Of a stretch of 18,899 bases of DNA, positions 8,003 to 14,970 are shown one piece after another (the stretch's first letter is position 1; every line of letters starts with the position of its first letter). Both the position numbers and the translations under genes were made by a program. The notes beneath the pieces were generated by a model, which did not search any database, was not told the DNA's origin, and saw only the letters and a program-made list of their open reading frames with translations. This DNA is from B46-G9 sp964548365 (GTDB lineage: Bacteria; Desulfobacterota; DSM-4660; Desulfatiglandales; Desulfatiglandaceae). Location: NCBI GenBank assembly GCA_964548365.1, contig CAZJRD010000064.1, positions 1 through 18,899 on the forward strand, in the 5' to 3' direction.

Positions 8003-8176
8003 GTGCCCATCCATACATGGCTATTTTGCCCGATATCATCGTTATGCTCAAACTTTGATCCTCGAAATACCTCAAAGTATTTCTGCGGTTAATCCCGACG
8101 TGGCGGGATCGCATGCCCCCGCTCAAAGTCCGGGATCTTCGACTTGATCTCGACTATCTCATTTATGGATGGGCAC
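8003..8176. mobile_element. MITE-like element, 174 bp, terminal inverted repeats
   Basis: GTGCCCATCCATA at 8003-8015 is perfectly inverted at 8164-8176, and the similarity continues a few bases inward (ACATG against AAATG). CGA flanks both ends (8000-8002 and 8177-8179), consistent with a 3-bp target duplication. Internally there are two hairpins: GAAATAC/GTATTTC (8064-8070, 8077-8083) and ATCCCG/CGGGAT (8092-8097, 8104-8109). There is no transposase frame, so it would be non-autonomous. The flanking CGA could be chance, and the element might instead be a structured RNA. Confidence 0.5.
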
Positions 8177-8313
8177 CGACTAGAAACTCAGCCTAAACAA
8201 CCTGAAATGCAGCTTGTCCAGATTTTGCATACTTTGAAATCAAGGATACCCAAAAAACCCAAACAGGATATGCTCTCTTTTCTGAGTGATCGGCGGGAGG
8301 GCTTTCTGTTTTT

Positions 8314-8410
8314 GTGATTTATCTATGGGGGAAACCGCAGAACTCCGCTTTGCGGAGTAACTGCGGAGCCCTGCCTATAAATCTCTATAGGCGGGACGTG
8401 GATAAGTCAC
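8314..8410. other. Potential three-way junction structure (RNA or cruciform)
   Basis: Three nested stems are visible. The outer stem is GTGATTTATC (8314-8323) with GATAAGTCAC (8401-8410), 9 of 10 paired plus one G-T. Inner hairpin A (8335-8366) pairs CCGCAG and ACTCCGC with GCGGAGT and CTGCGG around a TTT loop. Inner hairpin B (8370-8395) pairs CCTGCCTATA with TATAGGCGGG, including one G-T. The tidy closing stem around two hairpins is more than a simple terminator would show. No family such as a known riboswitch was recognised. Confidence 0.45.
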
Positions 8411-8499
8411 TGAAAAGATTAGCCCGGGAAACTTGGAACCGGAGAAAATGCAACATAGCCTGTAACACTGAATTTTCACTTTAGCGGGATCAATCAAGC

Positions 8500-9819
8500 A
8501 TGCAAAATCTGAACACTCCTTTCACGCTGCGTCCACCTTCCTTTATCTTGGACGCCCTGGCCCGGTTAGTCGATGCCGGTTACGACGCACTGATCGTTGG
8601 CGGGGCCCTGCGGGACACCCTGCTTAAAAGACCGGTACTTGATTGGGACATCGCGACTTCGGCGGAGTGCAACCGGATCCGGCAGTTGTTCAGTGACCGA
8701 AAAACATATCACCTGAGACATGAAACCGTGACTATTGTTTTTCCACATAATCGCTTGGAGATAACACCATACAGGGATCCTAACGGAACACTTGAAGGGG
8801 ACCTTGCCAGACGTGATTTTACGGTCAATGCGATGGCCTATGATCCCGTAAGAAGAGAATTGATCGACCCGTGGAACGGAAGGAAGGACCTTGCGCAGAG
8901 GGTAATCAGGGGCACGGGATACCCTGGCTTACGCTTCCGGGAGGATCCCCTTCGCCTCCTCCGCGGCATCAGGTTGGCCGTTGAGCTTGGCTTTGAGATA
9001 CAGGATCAAACACTTCAGGCAATGGACGTTCACGCGCACCTTCTCCGCCATGTCGCGCCCGAGCGCATACGGGAAGAGTTGGTAAAAATCCTCATGTGCC
9101 CTCGCCCTTCCGGGGGGTTCAAGATGCTTTCTGCGCAGGGCCTCCTCAGACACATCATTCCCGAACTATGCGAGGGAAAAGGCGTGGAACAGAACTTCCA
9201 CCATCAACATACTGTGTTCGACCATGCCTTGGAGACCGTGGAAAAGGTCCCTCCGGTTCTCCATTTACGGCTGTCAGCGCTGCTGCACGATATCGCCAAG
9301 CCGCGTGTAAGGACCCTCAAGGGCGATACATGGCGTTTTCTTGGCCATGCAAGAGAGAGTGCCCATCTCGCCCAACAGGTGATGGCAAGACTTCGATTTT
9401 CCCGTCTCCTCACGGAAAAAGTTGCCCACCTCATTATGAATCATATGATTGAATACGACTCCCAGTGGAGTGACGGGGCGGTCACTCGGCTGATAGGAAA
9501 AGTGGGCAGCGATAGTATCGATGATCTTTTGATCCTCCGCAAGGCAGACCTCGTGGCCCACAGCACCGGCAATGAGCGTGCCCGGCCCATCAAAGAGCTG
9601 CAGGAGAGAGTGGCGTCTGCCCTTCAGAAAAAACGGGCTACATCGGTTCTTCAACTTGCCATAAACGGCGATGGCGTGATGAAACTCCTTGACCTGGAAC
9701 CCGGGCCCCGCGTGGGAGAGATCCTTCAGCATTTACTTGAAATCGTGATCGACAACCCTCATCTGAATAACCCGGACGATCTTCAGGAACTCCTCGAAAG
9801 AGCCCCCGTCCTTGAATAA
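8500..9819 (+). CDS. CCA tRNA nucleotidyltransferase / poly(A) polymerase family, with HD domain
   Basis: This class II nucleotidyltransferase is predicted to build or repair the 3' CCA end of tRNAs. The head domain carries GGALRD at 34-39 and the catalytic carboxylates in DWD (Asp48, Asp50). A nucleotide-selecting arm with RRDFTVNAMAYD follows. The tRNA-binding neck contains FREDPLRLLRGIRLA. A C-terminal HD domain has LLHDIAKP with His263-Asp264. The length of 439 aa suits the HD-bearing CCA-adding enzymes. Relatives include CC-adding, A-adding and poly(A) polymerases, and the sequence alone does not settle which; no second copy is in the window. The Shine-Dalgarno is weak (CGGGA about 11 bases upstream). 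The gene stands alone, with a candidate terminator at 9915-9932. Confidence 0.88.
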   Translation: MQNLNTPFTLRPPSFILDALARLVDAGYDALIVGGALRDTLLKRPVLDWDIATSAECNRIRQLFSDRKTYHLRHETVTIVFPHNRLEITPYRDPNGTLEGDLARRDFTVNAMAYDPVRRELIDPWNGRKDLAQRVIRGTGYPGLRFREDPLRLLRGIRLAVELGFEIQDQTLQAMDVHAHLLRHVAPERIREELVKILMCPRPSGGFKMLSAQGLLRHIIPELCEGKGVEQNFHHQHTVFDHALETVEKVPPVLHLRLSALLHDIAKPRVRTLKGDTWRFLGHARESAHLAQQVMARLRFSRLLTEKVAHLIMNHMIEYDSQWSDGAVTRLIGKVGSDSIDDLLILRKADLVAHSTGNERARPIKELQERVASALQKKRATSVLQLAINGDGVMKLLDLEPGPRVGEILQHLLEIVIDNPHLNNPDDLQELLERAPVLE

Positions 9820-9914
9820 AACGTCCGCAATATCCTTGACCATCTTCTTGCGCTTCTCTATACTGCCCTTTCAAAGAAACACCCGGATCCAAGGGATGAG
9901 CACTTTGCGTCATT

Positions 9915-9932
9915 CCTGCGGAGCAGGTTTTT
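9915..9932 (+). terminator. Candidate intrinsic terminator after the nucleotidyltransferase gene
   Basis: CCTGC and GCAGG form a 5-bp stem with a GGA loop, followed directly by five T residues (9928-9932). It lies about 95 bases past the stop codon. The stem is short, so strength is doubtful. Confidence 0.4.
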
Positions 9933-10080
9933 CAATGACCAACAGATGCTGCACCCAGAAAAAATCTCTTGCAGGATCTGATGGAATGTTAATTGCATTA
10001 GTCTCTTTTTTCGAGGGGCACGCACTGCCTGAAACATATTCCAAAAACCGCTGAAACCGAGACAGGAGCTTTACTGCCGC

Positions 10081-12081
10081 GTGAAAACAAAAGCTGAACT
10101 TACCTTTCTTGTGCCCTTTGTTCTGGGCGTCATATTTTTGACTTTTTCCGGATGTGCCACCCATTCACCGGGGAAATCAAGAGCAGATCTCTCATCTCTA
10201 TCGGTCCAAGGCGATGACGCCCGCGCAATGAAAGACACTCCGGCCCAGGAGAACGCGTCCGGTCAGAACAACAATTCCGAGGCAGCAGCTAGTAGCGGAC
10301 CGGGAAAAATTATTGAACTTGCTGATAAACCTGAACAGGAAGACAGTCCCGGCAGTACCTGGGTGCTCACTGATCAGGGAATTCCGGAGAACGCGGACGC
10401 AGAGATGACCGGCCAGCCCCCTTCCATGTCTGAAGAGGGATTGGAAAAAGAAGAAAAGGGTTCGGAGAATGTTCAACCGGCCGCAACTCCCCGGACTCCC
10501 AAAAAAACAAACCAGGAACTGCTCGACGGGGCACTTGAATTCTGCCAGGCATCAAATGATTTCTGGAAGAGAGGAAATCTGGATAACGCCCTTGACGCCC
10601 TGGACCAGGCCTATTCCTTGATCCTCAAGGTGGACCCGGATGATAATCCTGAATTGCTTCAACAGCGGGAAGATCTCCGCTTTACCATTGCGAAACGAAT
10701 CATAGAAGTGTACTCTTCCCGACTCACCGTGGTGAACGGGTACCATAAGGCTATCCCGCTTTCTATGAATCGATACGTGAAACGGGCCATCAGGAGTTTC
10801 CAAGGAAGGGAGAAGGGCTTTTTTCTTCAGTCCTACAAGCGCTCTGGACGTTACAGACCTGCCATTCTCAAAGCCCTGAAAAAGGCGGGCCTGCCCGAGG
10901 AACTCTCCTGGCTTCCTCTCATTGAGAGCGGTTTCAGTGTCAGAGCATTTTCCAAGGCCAGGGCCCTGGGTCTCTGGCAATTTATTGCCTCCACCGGTTA
11001 TAAATACGGACTTGAACGGGACCGCTGGATTGATGAACGGATGGACCCTGAAAAGGCTACACAGGCTGCCATTTCCTACCTCAAAGAATTGCACCAAATT
11101 TTCGGGGACTGGACTACAGCGCTTGCCGCCTACAATTGTGGGGAAGGTACGGTGCTCAAATGCATTCGCACCCAGCGAGTAAATTACCTTGATAATTTCT
11201 GGGACCTTTATGAAAAACTCCCGAGGGAAACAGCTTCCTATGTCCCCAGGTTCCTCGCAGTCCTGCATATCATCCAGAATCCCGAGAAATATGGATTCGC
11301 TCTTCCGCCGGTCTCCCCGCCCCGGGAAGCAGAGAAGGTCGCCGTTGACAAGCCGATTCACCTCAAGGCCATGGCCAAAACCATCGATGTGCCTTACAAG
11401 GAATTGCTCGATCTGAACCCTGAACTCAAGCGGCATTCCACTCCCGCCCGTGCCTATGATCTAAGACTGCCTAAAGGAAAGGGGAAACTTCTCCTGGCCA
11501 AGCTTCCCAGCATCCCCGTGTGGAAGCCCCAGATCCCCGAATTTGTGTATCACAGAGTCCGGAGGGGTGAGGTATTATCCTCCATTGCAAGGAAATATCG
11601 GACGAGCGTCAGGGCTATCATGCGATTGAACAGGTTGAGGAGCAGCCGGTATCTGAGGGTGGGATGGAGGCTCAAGATCCCGGTGGGAAGGAAATATATC
11701 CTGGCTCAGCACGTTCGACGCAAGAATCAAGGGGAAATCACAGCCCCGCTCAAGGGAGAAACGCGGTATGTAGTAAGGAAAGGGGATTCTCTTTGGAAAA
11801 TCGCTAACCGTTTTGGCACCACCACGGACGTTATCCAGAGGGCTAACTCCCTTAAAAACGCCCACCTCAGTATCGGCCAGGTACTCATTATCAGGGGTGA
11901 ATATGCATCCGAGGAACTGGATAATGGAAACGCAAAGAAATACCGCGTCCAGCAGGGAGACTCGCCATTCATGATCGCCCGGCGCCATGAGATGAATCTC
12001 TCCGAGTTTCTGCGGTTGAATAGCCTCACGCCCAGGAGCACCATCTTTCCGGGACAGATAGTTCTCGTCAAAGCAAATTAG
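10081..12081 (+). CDS. mltD: Membrane-bound lytic murein transglycosylase D (MltD-like) with LysM repeats
   Basis: This is a lipoprotein that cleaves the glycan strands of peptidoglycan from the periplasm, probably at the outer membrane. A GTG start opens a lipoprotein signal: a hydrophobic stretch at 8-22, then lipobox FSGC with Cys25. Residues 26-135 are low-complexity, acidic and polar, and read as a tether. The family 1 (SLT) transglycosylase domain runs from about 255 to 370, with catalytic Glu282 in LIESGF, then GLWQF and AAYNCGEG. Three LysM peptidoglycan-binding repeats follow at about 490-534, 563-606 and 621-665. A weaker LysM-like stretch lies near 430-470. CAGGAG lies 12 bases before the GTG, slightly long. 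At 666 aa it is longer than E. coli MltD because of the acidic linker and third LysM. It converges on an M23 endopeptidase that cuts the peptide bridges of the same polymer. Confidence 0.93.
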   Translation: MKTKAELTFLVPFVLGVIFLTFSGCATHSPGKSRADLSSLSVQGDDARAMKDTPAQENASGQNNNSEAAASSGPGKIIELADKPEQEDSPGSTWVLTDQGIPENADAEMTGQPPSMSEEGLEKEEKGSENVQPAATPRTPKKTNQELLDGALEFCQASNDFWKRGNLDNALDALDQAYSLILKVDPDDNPELLQQREDLRFTIAKRIIEVYSSRLTVVNGYHKAIPLSMNRYVKRAIRSFQGREKGFFLQSYKRSGRYRPAILKALKKAGLPEELSWLPLIESGFSVRAFSKARALGLWQFIASTGYKYGLERDRWIDERMDPEKATQAAISYLKELHQIFGDWTTALAAYNCGEGTVLKCIRTQRVNYLDNFWDLYEKLPRETASYVPRFLAVLHIIQNPEKYGFALPPVSPPREAEKVAVDKPIHLKAMAKTIDVPYKELLDLNPELKRHSTPARAYDLRLPKGKGKLLLAKLPSIPVWKPQIPEFVYHRVRRGEVLSSIARKYRTSVRAIMRLNRLRSSRYLRVGWRLKIPVGRKYILAQHVRRKNQGEITAPLKGETRYVVRKGDSLWKIANRFGTTTDVIQRANSLKNAHLSIGQVLIIRGEYASEELDNGNAKKYRVQQGDSPFMIARRHEMNLSEFLRLNSLTPRSTIFPGQIVLVKAN

Positions 12082-12138
12082 TTTCCATCCACATTTCTGA
12101 ATTGGAAACCCAACTCCTGCCAAAAATGTTATGGGCGG

Positions 12139-12355
12139 AAGGGGCACGGGGATCTTTTTGCATGCACGAAAACTTTCCTTTGCTGGGAACACGCATACCT
12201 CAGGGAATTAGGCGTGCCGGTGGTATTGCAGAGACCTTACCAAGTGCAGCGACGAAACGAGAAAACTGGCAAGAACCCGGCCGCCTTGCTGAGCAACTGT
12301 TTCCGCTGCCAGTGTGAGGCACCCTCGTGTTCGCAAAAAGATTGCTGTGCCCCTT
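12139..12355. mobile_element. 217-bp element with about 31-bp imperfect terminal inverted repeats
   Basis: The left end, 12139-12159, begins AAGGGGCACGGGGATC then five T. It is inverted at 12335-12355 with 18 of 21 matches, and similarity continues inward to about 31 bases (25 matches). Inside, ACTGGCA (from about 12264) is inverted as TGCCAGT (from about 12308). There is no transposase frame and no clear target duplication. A 41-bp arm-to-arm version lies at 14310-14350 and a solo arm at 12692-12710, so this is a repeat family. It may be non-autonomous or a REP-type element. Confidence 0.6.
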
Positions 12356-12691
12356 CACCATGTATTACAAAAGCACTATGCTGAAATGCCAGATGGAGAG
12401 GAAGGACCAGGGGGTTCCTTTCTGGCGGGAATATATTTTGCCTGCGTTTTTGGGACGGCGCTAATATTCTGCAAGGGTGTCCGTGAAAAGCCGACAGAGC
12501 GGGTCAATAATCTGGAAGGTTGCCCGATGCGCCTGGCTGGAGCGCAAACAATCCGACAGCAGGTTCTAATGCGTTCTGGCTTGCCTGATATTGCCCTTTC
12601 AGAAACGAACCCCCTGTCCCTCCCTTGTGCATATCCCGCCCAACGGTGCACCAAACCTCAATTGCATAATTTGATTAAGGTCCGCACCTGA

Positions 12692-12710
12692 GAAGGGGCA
12701 CGGGCATCTT
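12692..12710 (+). repeat. Solo left arm of the AAGGGGCAC repeat family
   Basis: GAAGGGGCACGGGCATCTT matches the left end of the 12139-12355 element with one mismatch over 19 bases. No partner arm was found nearby. It sits 28 bases past the stop of the minus-strand M23 gene and so would lie in its 3' untranslated region. Confidence 0.5.
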
Positions 12711-12737
12711 CGCTATGCTTGTTTAAGGCTGCCGGGG

Positions 12738-14105
12738 TTATTTTTTGAGGAGAGCTAGCTTCTTTGAAATGTTATCATGGATCCAGTGGCTGTCCCACCA
12801 TTCTACGGGGTTTACAAAAATGCCACCCACCATGACCGCAAAGTGGAGATGATCTCCGCCCGCCAGTCCTGTTCGGCCCGTTTCACCAATAGTATCCCCT
12901 TTCTTGACCGTATCTCCGACCGCCACATCAATCTTGCTCAGATGTGAGTAGGAAGACATCAACCCCTGACCATGATCAAGGACCACGGTGTTTCCATAGA
13001 TACCCATGCGGCCGCCAAAGACCACCTTCCCGTCATTGGCAGCAGGAACCTTGGATTGGGCAATGGAGGCCAAGTCTACGCCCATATGGGTTTCCCTGTC
13101 CACCTCTTTCCCGTGGTAATAGTATCTCCGCCGGTCACCAAACGTGGCCATGCTGGCGGCATTTTTCAACCGTACCCAAGTCCCCTCCCAGAGCCTGTCG
13201 GTGCTGCTCTTTTTCCCCAGTTCATTGAATGCGAGGGTATTCTTCTTTCTCAGCTCTTTATTGATCTTCAGAAATTTTTCCAGGGGCGTCGCCTTGTCAT
13301 TAATGGAGTAGAAGGAAAAATAAGGCAGAACTGTCGTCAGGAAATGATCACTGATGTTCATCTTTTCAACGCGGAACCTCTTCTTCCTGATATGGTAATT
13401 GAACGTTGTAGTTGACCGATTGCCGGCCTTGTCTTTTGCCCAAAGGTAAACGGATGGATAGGAAACCAGATCCTGAGGAACTGCGAAATAACAGAGATGG
13501 GCTTCCTTATCAGAACCTTCCCCTGCCGGGTACCCTGGAAAGTAGTAGTCATTCACATACACACCACTTTGATCAGTATCTGATGATACCCGGTAGACAA
13601 CCAGTCCTGTCCCGCCAAGGTTGATATAATTTTGTCTGGAAAGCACACGGATGGCAGGCGGCAGCGTGTCCACTGTCATCTTATGCTGGAAAACAGAGAG
13701 ATTGCCGTCACCTCCGTTCCGCCGGGAATAGTCCCAAACTCTGGCGTAAAGATCTGCACGGCCCTGGGCGAGATTCATCTTCTTGGGATCAAGAAAAATC
13801 TCGGTCGAAAAGGTGTGCACCCCCCGGCGGTTCAGGATTCCGTGGAAAGGGAATTCTTTTTCGAGTATACTGACTTTCCTGCCCTCCTGGTCCACTGAAA
13901 TCTTGAGTTTCCTGAGTCCCCTGTTTTCATCCCCCACTCGAATGGTGAAGCTCTGCCTCCCGGAGAGATATTCAGGCAGTGGTTCTACCACGACACTCGG
14001 CGGCTGGCCTTCAAAGATGCATGCCAGGAACCAGCCAAGTGATCCAACCCCCACAATGAGGACGACAACAATAAACAGAACAGTAACTTTCTTTCTCTTT
14101 TGCAT
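12738..14105 (-). CDS. M23 family metallopeptidase (LytM-type peptidoglycan endopeptidase)
   Basis: This zinc endopeptidase is predicted to cut peptide cross-links in peptidoglycan. The N-terminus (MQKRKK, then a hydrophobic segment at about 8-30) is a signal anchor, putting the enzyme in the periplasm. Residues about 35-240 form a long region with Ig-like, beta-rich character (for example DNT-type repeats such as VDTLPPAIRV and WAKDKAGNRS). The catalytic domain fills about 310-440. Zinc ligands are visible as His340 and Asp344 (HMGVD) and His421 in HLH (419-421), with His388 in SYSHLS. All residues needed for activity are present, so it is not a degenerate EnvC/NlpD-type activator. AAGGAG lies about 9 bases before the ATG. 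It is convergent with the MltD-like gene and divergent from the LOG-like gene. Confidence 0.92.
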   Translation of the reverse strand: MQKRKKVTVLFIVVVLIVGVGSLGWFLACIFEGQPPSVVVEPLPEYLSGRQSFTIRVGDENRGLRKLKISVDQEGRKVSILEKEFPFHGILNRRGVHTFSTEIFLDPKKMNLAQGRADLYARVWDYSRRNGGDGNLSVFQHKMTVDTLPPAIRVLSRQNYINLGGTGLVVYRVSSDTDQSGVYVNDYYFPGYPAGEGSDKEAHLCYFAVPQDLVSYPSVYLWAKDKAGNRSTTTFNYHIRKKRFRVEKMNISDHFLTTVLPYFSFYSINDKATPLEKFLKINKELRKKNTLAFNELGKKSSTDRLWEGTWVRLKNAASMATFGDRRRYYYHGKEVDRETHMGVDLASIAQSKVPAANDGKVVFGGRMGIYGNTVVLDHGQGLMSSYSHLSKIDVAVGDTVKKGDTIGETGRTGLAGGDHLHFAVMVGGIFVNPVEWWDSHWIHDNISKKLALLKK

Positions 14106-14309
14106 AGAATAGAGCTCTCCTTGAAATAGTTTCCAAAAAGCCTAATGAAATGTCCCCTCTTATCAACGCGGAGGGGATCATGTTCGCGCTGCAGCCCCTG
14201 CGTTCATCAGTCCATAGCAATTATTGACGACGAAGGCAAATATTTTGTATGGTCTGGATAAGCAGATGCCGGTCGCTGTGTAATGAGACAAACTGTACTT
14301 CCACCGGAA

Positions 14310-14350
14310 AAGGGGCATGGGGATCTTTTAAAAAAACTGCTGTGGCCCTT
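14310..14350. repeat. 41-bp arm-to-arm copy of the AAGGGGCAC repeat family
   Basis: The left arm (14310-14329, AAGGGGCATGGGGATCTTTT) is followed almost directly by the right arm (14331-14350, ending CTGCTGTGGCCCTT). This is the same pair of ends found 217 bp apart at 12139-12355, with the interior missing. As RNA it could form a hairpin, about 13 of 20 positions pairing. It lies 15 bases before the promoter of the next gene. Confidence 0.55.
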
Positions 14351-14364
14351 GTTGGGTACACTTC

Positions 14365-14393
14365 TTTAAAGTTCCCTTCTGAGATGGTACAAT
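14365..14393 (+). promoter_or_regulatory. Candidate sigma70 promoter for the LOG-like gene
   Basis: The -35 is TTTAAA (14365-14370, 4 of 6), the spacer is 17 bases, and the -10 is TACAAT (14388-14393, 5 of 6). A start near 14400 leaves a leader of about 23 bases that contains AGGAGG (14408-14413), 9 bases before the ATG. Confidence 0.5.
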
Positions 14394-14422
14394 ATGCTCA
14401 TCACATCAGGAGGAAAGAACCC

Positions 14423-14890
14423 ATGGAACAGACATATCATGTTGGGGTGGTTGGTTCCGGCACCTGTGCCGAGGACCTTTATACACTCGCCAGAGAGATA
14501 GGATATGGAATCGGAAAGCGCGGCTGGACGCTCATCTGCGGTGGCCTCGGGGGCATTATGGAAGGCGCTTCCCGGGGGTGCTTCGAGGCGGGAGGAGTGA
14601 CCGTGGGCCTCCTCCCAGGCTCTCGTAAACAACAGGCAAATCCGTACATCCGGATTGCAATTCCCACCGGCCTCGGCGACGGCAGAAATCTTCTGGTCGT
14701 CCGTGCTTCCGACATCCTGATAGCCATTTCTGGCGGCCATGGAACTCTTTCCGAGATCGCCCTTGCCTTGAAGACAGGAAAAACCGTTGTGGGCATCAGG
14801 ACCTTTGAAAACATTGAAGGGATTATTCGTGTATCCACTCTCGAAGAGGTATTGCAGATCCTTGAAGCTAACAGCAACACACAGCCCTGA
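14423..14890 (+). CDS. TIGR00725-type LOG/DprA-like Rossmann-fold protein
   Basis: A 155-aa nucleotide-binding Rossmann protein of the SLOG superfamily, which includes cytokinin-activating LOG enzymes, DprA and a molybdenum-cofactor carrier. The visible signatures are an N-terminal GVVGSGTC strand-loop, a GGLGGIMEGASRG loop at about 43-55, and a C-terminal SGGHGTLSEIALAL loop at about 107-120. The last corresponds to the PGGxGTxxE motif of LOG phosphoribohydrolases, but with Ser in place of Pro. The ATG at 14423 is chosen over an upstream in-frame ATG (14249) because AGGAGG lies 9 bases before it and the family begins at this point. The substrate is not known; annotated relatives are often mislabelled lysine decarboxylases. 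It stands alone, between the M23 gene and the deaminase gene. Confidence 0.85.
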   Translation: MEQTYHVGVVGSGTCAEDLYTLAREIGYGIGKRGWTLICGGLGGIMEGASRGCFEAGGVTVGLLPGSRKQQANPYIRIAIPTGLGDGRNLLVVRASDILIAISGGHGTLSEIALALKTGKTVVGIRTFENIEGIIRVSTLEEVLQILEANSNTQP

Positions 14891-14970
14891 TAAACCGGTT
14901 CTTGCTTACTTTGATGTCCAAAGGCTGATTCAAACACCTACAGAATATGCCCCTTTATGCTTAAACCTGT

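Larger units (their letters stand above)
8000..8499. other. 500-bp non-coding region with two structured elements
   Basis: No convincing coding sequence is seen. It contains an inverted-repeat element (8003-8176), a 97-base region able to form three stems (8314-8410), and a short conserved-looking 12-mer (8479-8490) ten bases before the next start codon. Between the elements, 8180-8313 is unremarkable and somewhat AT-rich. Confidence 0.6.
12082..12737. other. 656-bp non-coding region between convergent wall-hydrolase genes
   Basis: It holds a weak hairpin right at the mltD stop (GTTTCCA 12081-12087 with TGGAAAC 12103-12109), a 217-bp inverted-repeat element (12139-12355) and a solo arm of the same family (12692-12710). 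The stretch 12356-12691 is open on both strands: a 125-aa frame covers 12314-12691 (+) and a 92-aa frame covers 12376-12654 (-). Neither has a good ribosome-binding site or a family I recognise. I treat it as non-coding or gene remnant. Confidence 0.5.
14106..14422. other. Divergent intergenic region between the M23 and LOG-like genes
   Basis: This 317-base spacer holds a 7-bp hairpin (TCCCCTC 14153-14159 with GAGGGGA 14171-14177) in the leader of the M23 gene, a 41-bp repeat (14310-14350), and a promoter plus Shine-Dalgarno for the plus-strand gene. A weaker promoter-like pair, TTGACG (14224-14229) and TATGGT (14248-14253) with an 18-base spacer, lies upstream. The reading frame of the LOG-like gene stays open back to 14249 but lacks conserved residues there. 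Confidence 0.5.

Noticed and set aside
9820..10080. Small genes on either strand between the nucleotidyltransferase and transglycosylase genes
   Set aside because: The frames (80 aa plus, 84 aa minus) lack ribosome-binding sites and recognisable motifs and run into neighbouring genes.
10552..11436. 294-aa open frame antisense to the transglycosylase gene
   Set aside because: It is a shadow of the strongly supported SLT-domain frame, and its translation has no domain motifs.
12195..12330. Cobalamin-riboswitch-like words (GGGAAT, GCAACTGT, GCCAGTGTGAGGC) in order
   Set aside because: The core pieces are out of register, the B12-box and the GGTGCAAATCC-type element are absent, and the region lies downstream of genes inside an inverted-repeat element.
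14249..14422. Longer start for the LOG-like protein at ATG 14249
   Set aside because: The added 58 residues are translated repeat and promoter DNA with no conserved residues, while ATG 14423 has AGGAGG 9 bases upstream.
14891..14970. Bidirectional terminator between the convergent LOG-like and deaminase genes
   Set aside because: Only scattered 5-base complementarities are present, without a compact stem and T-run.
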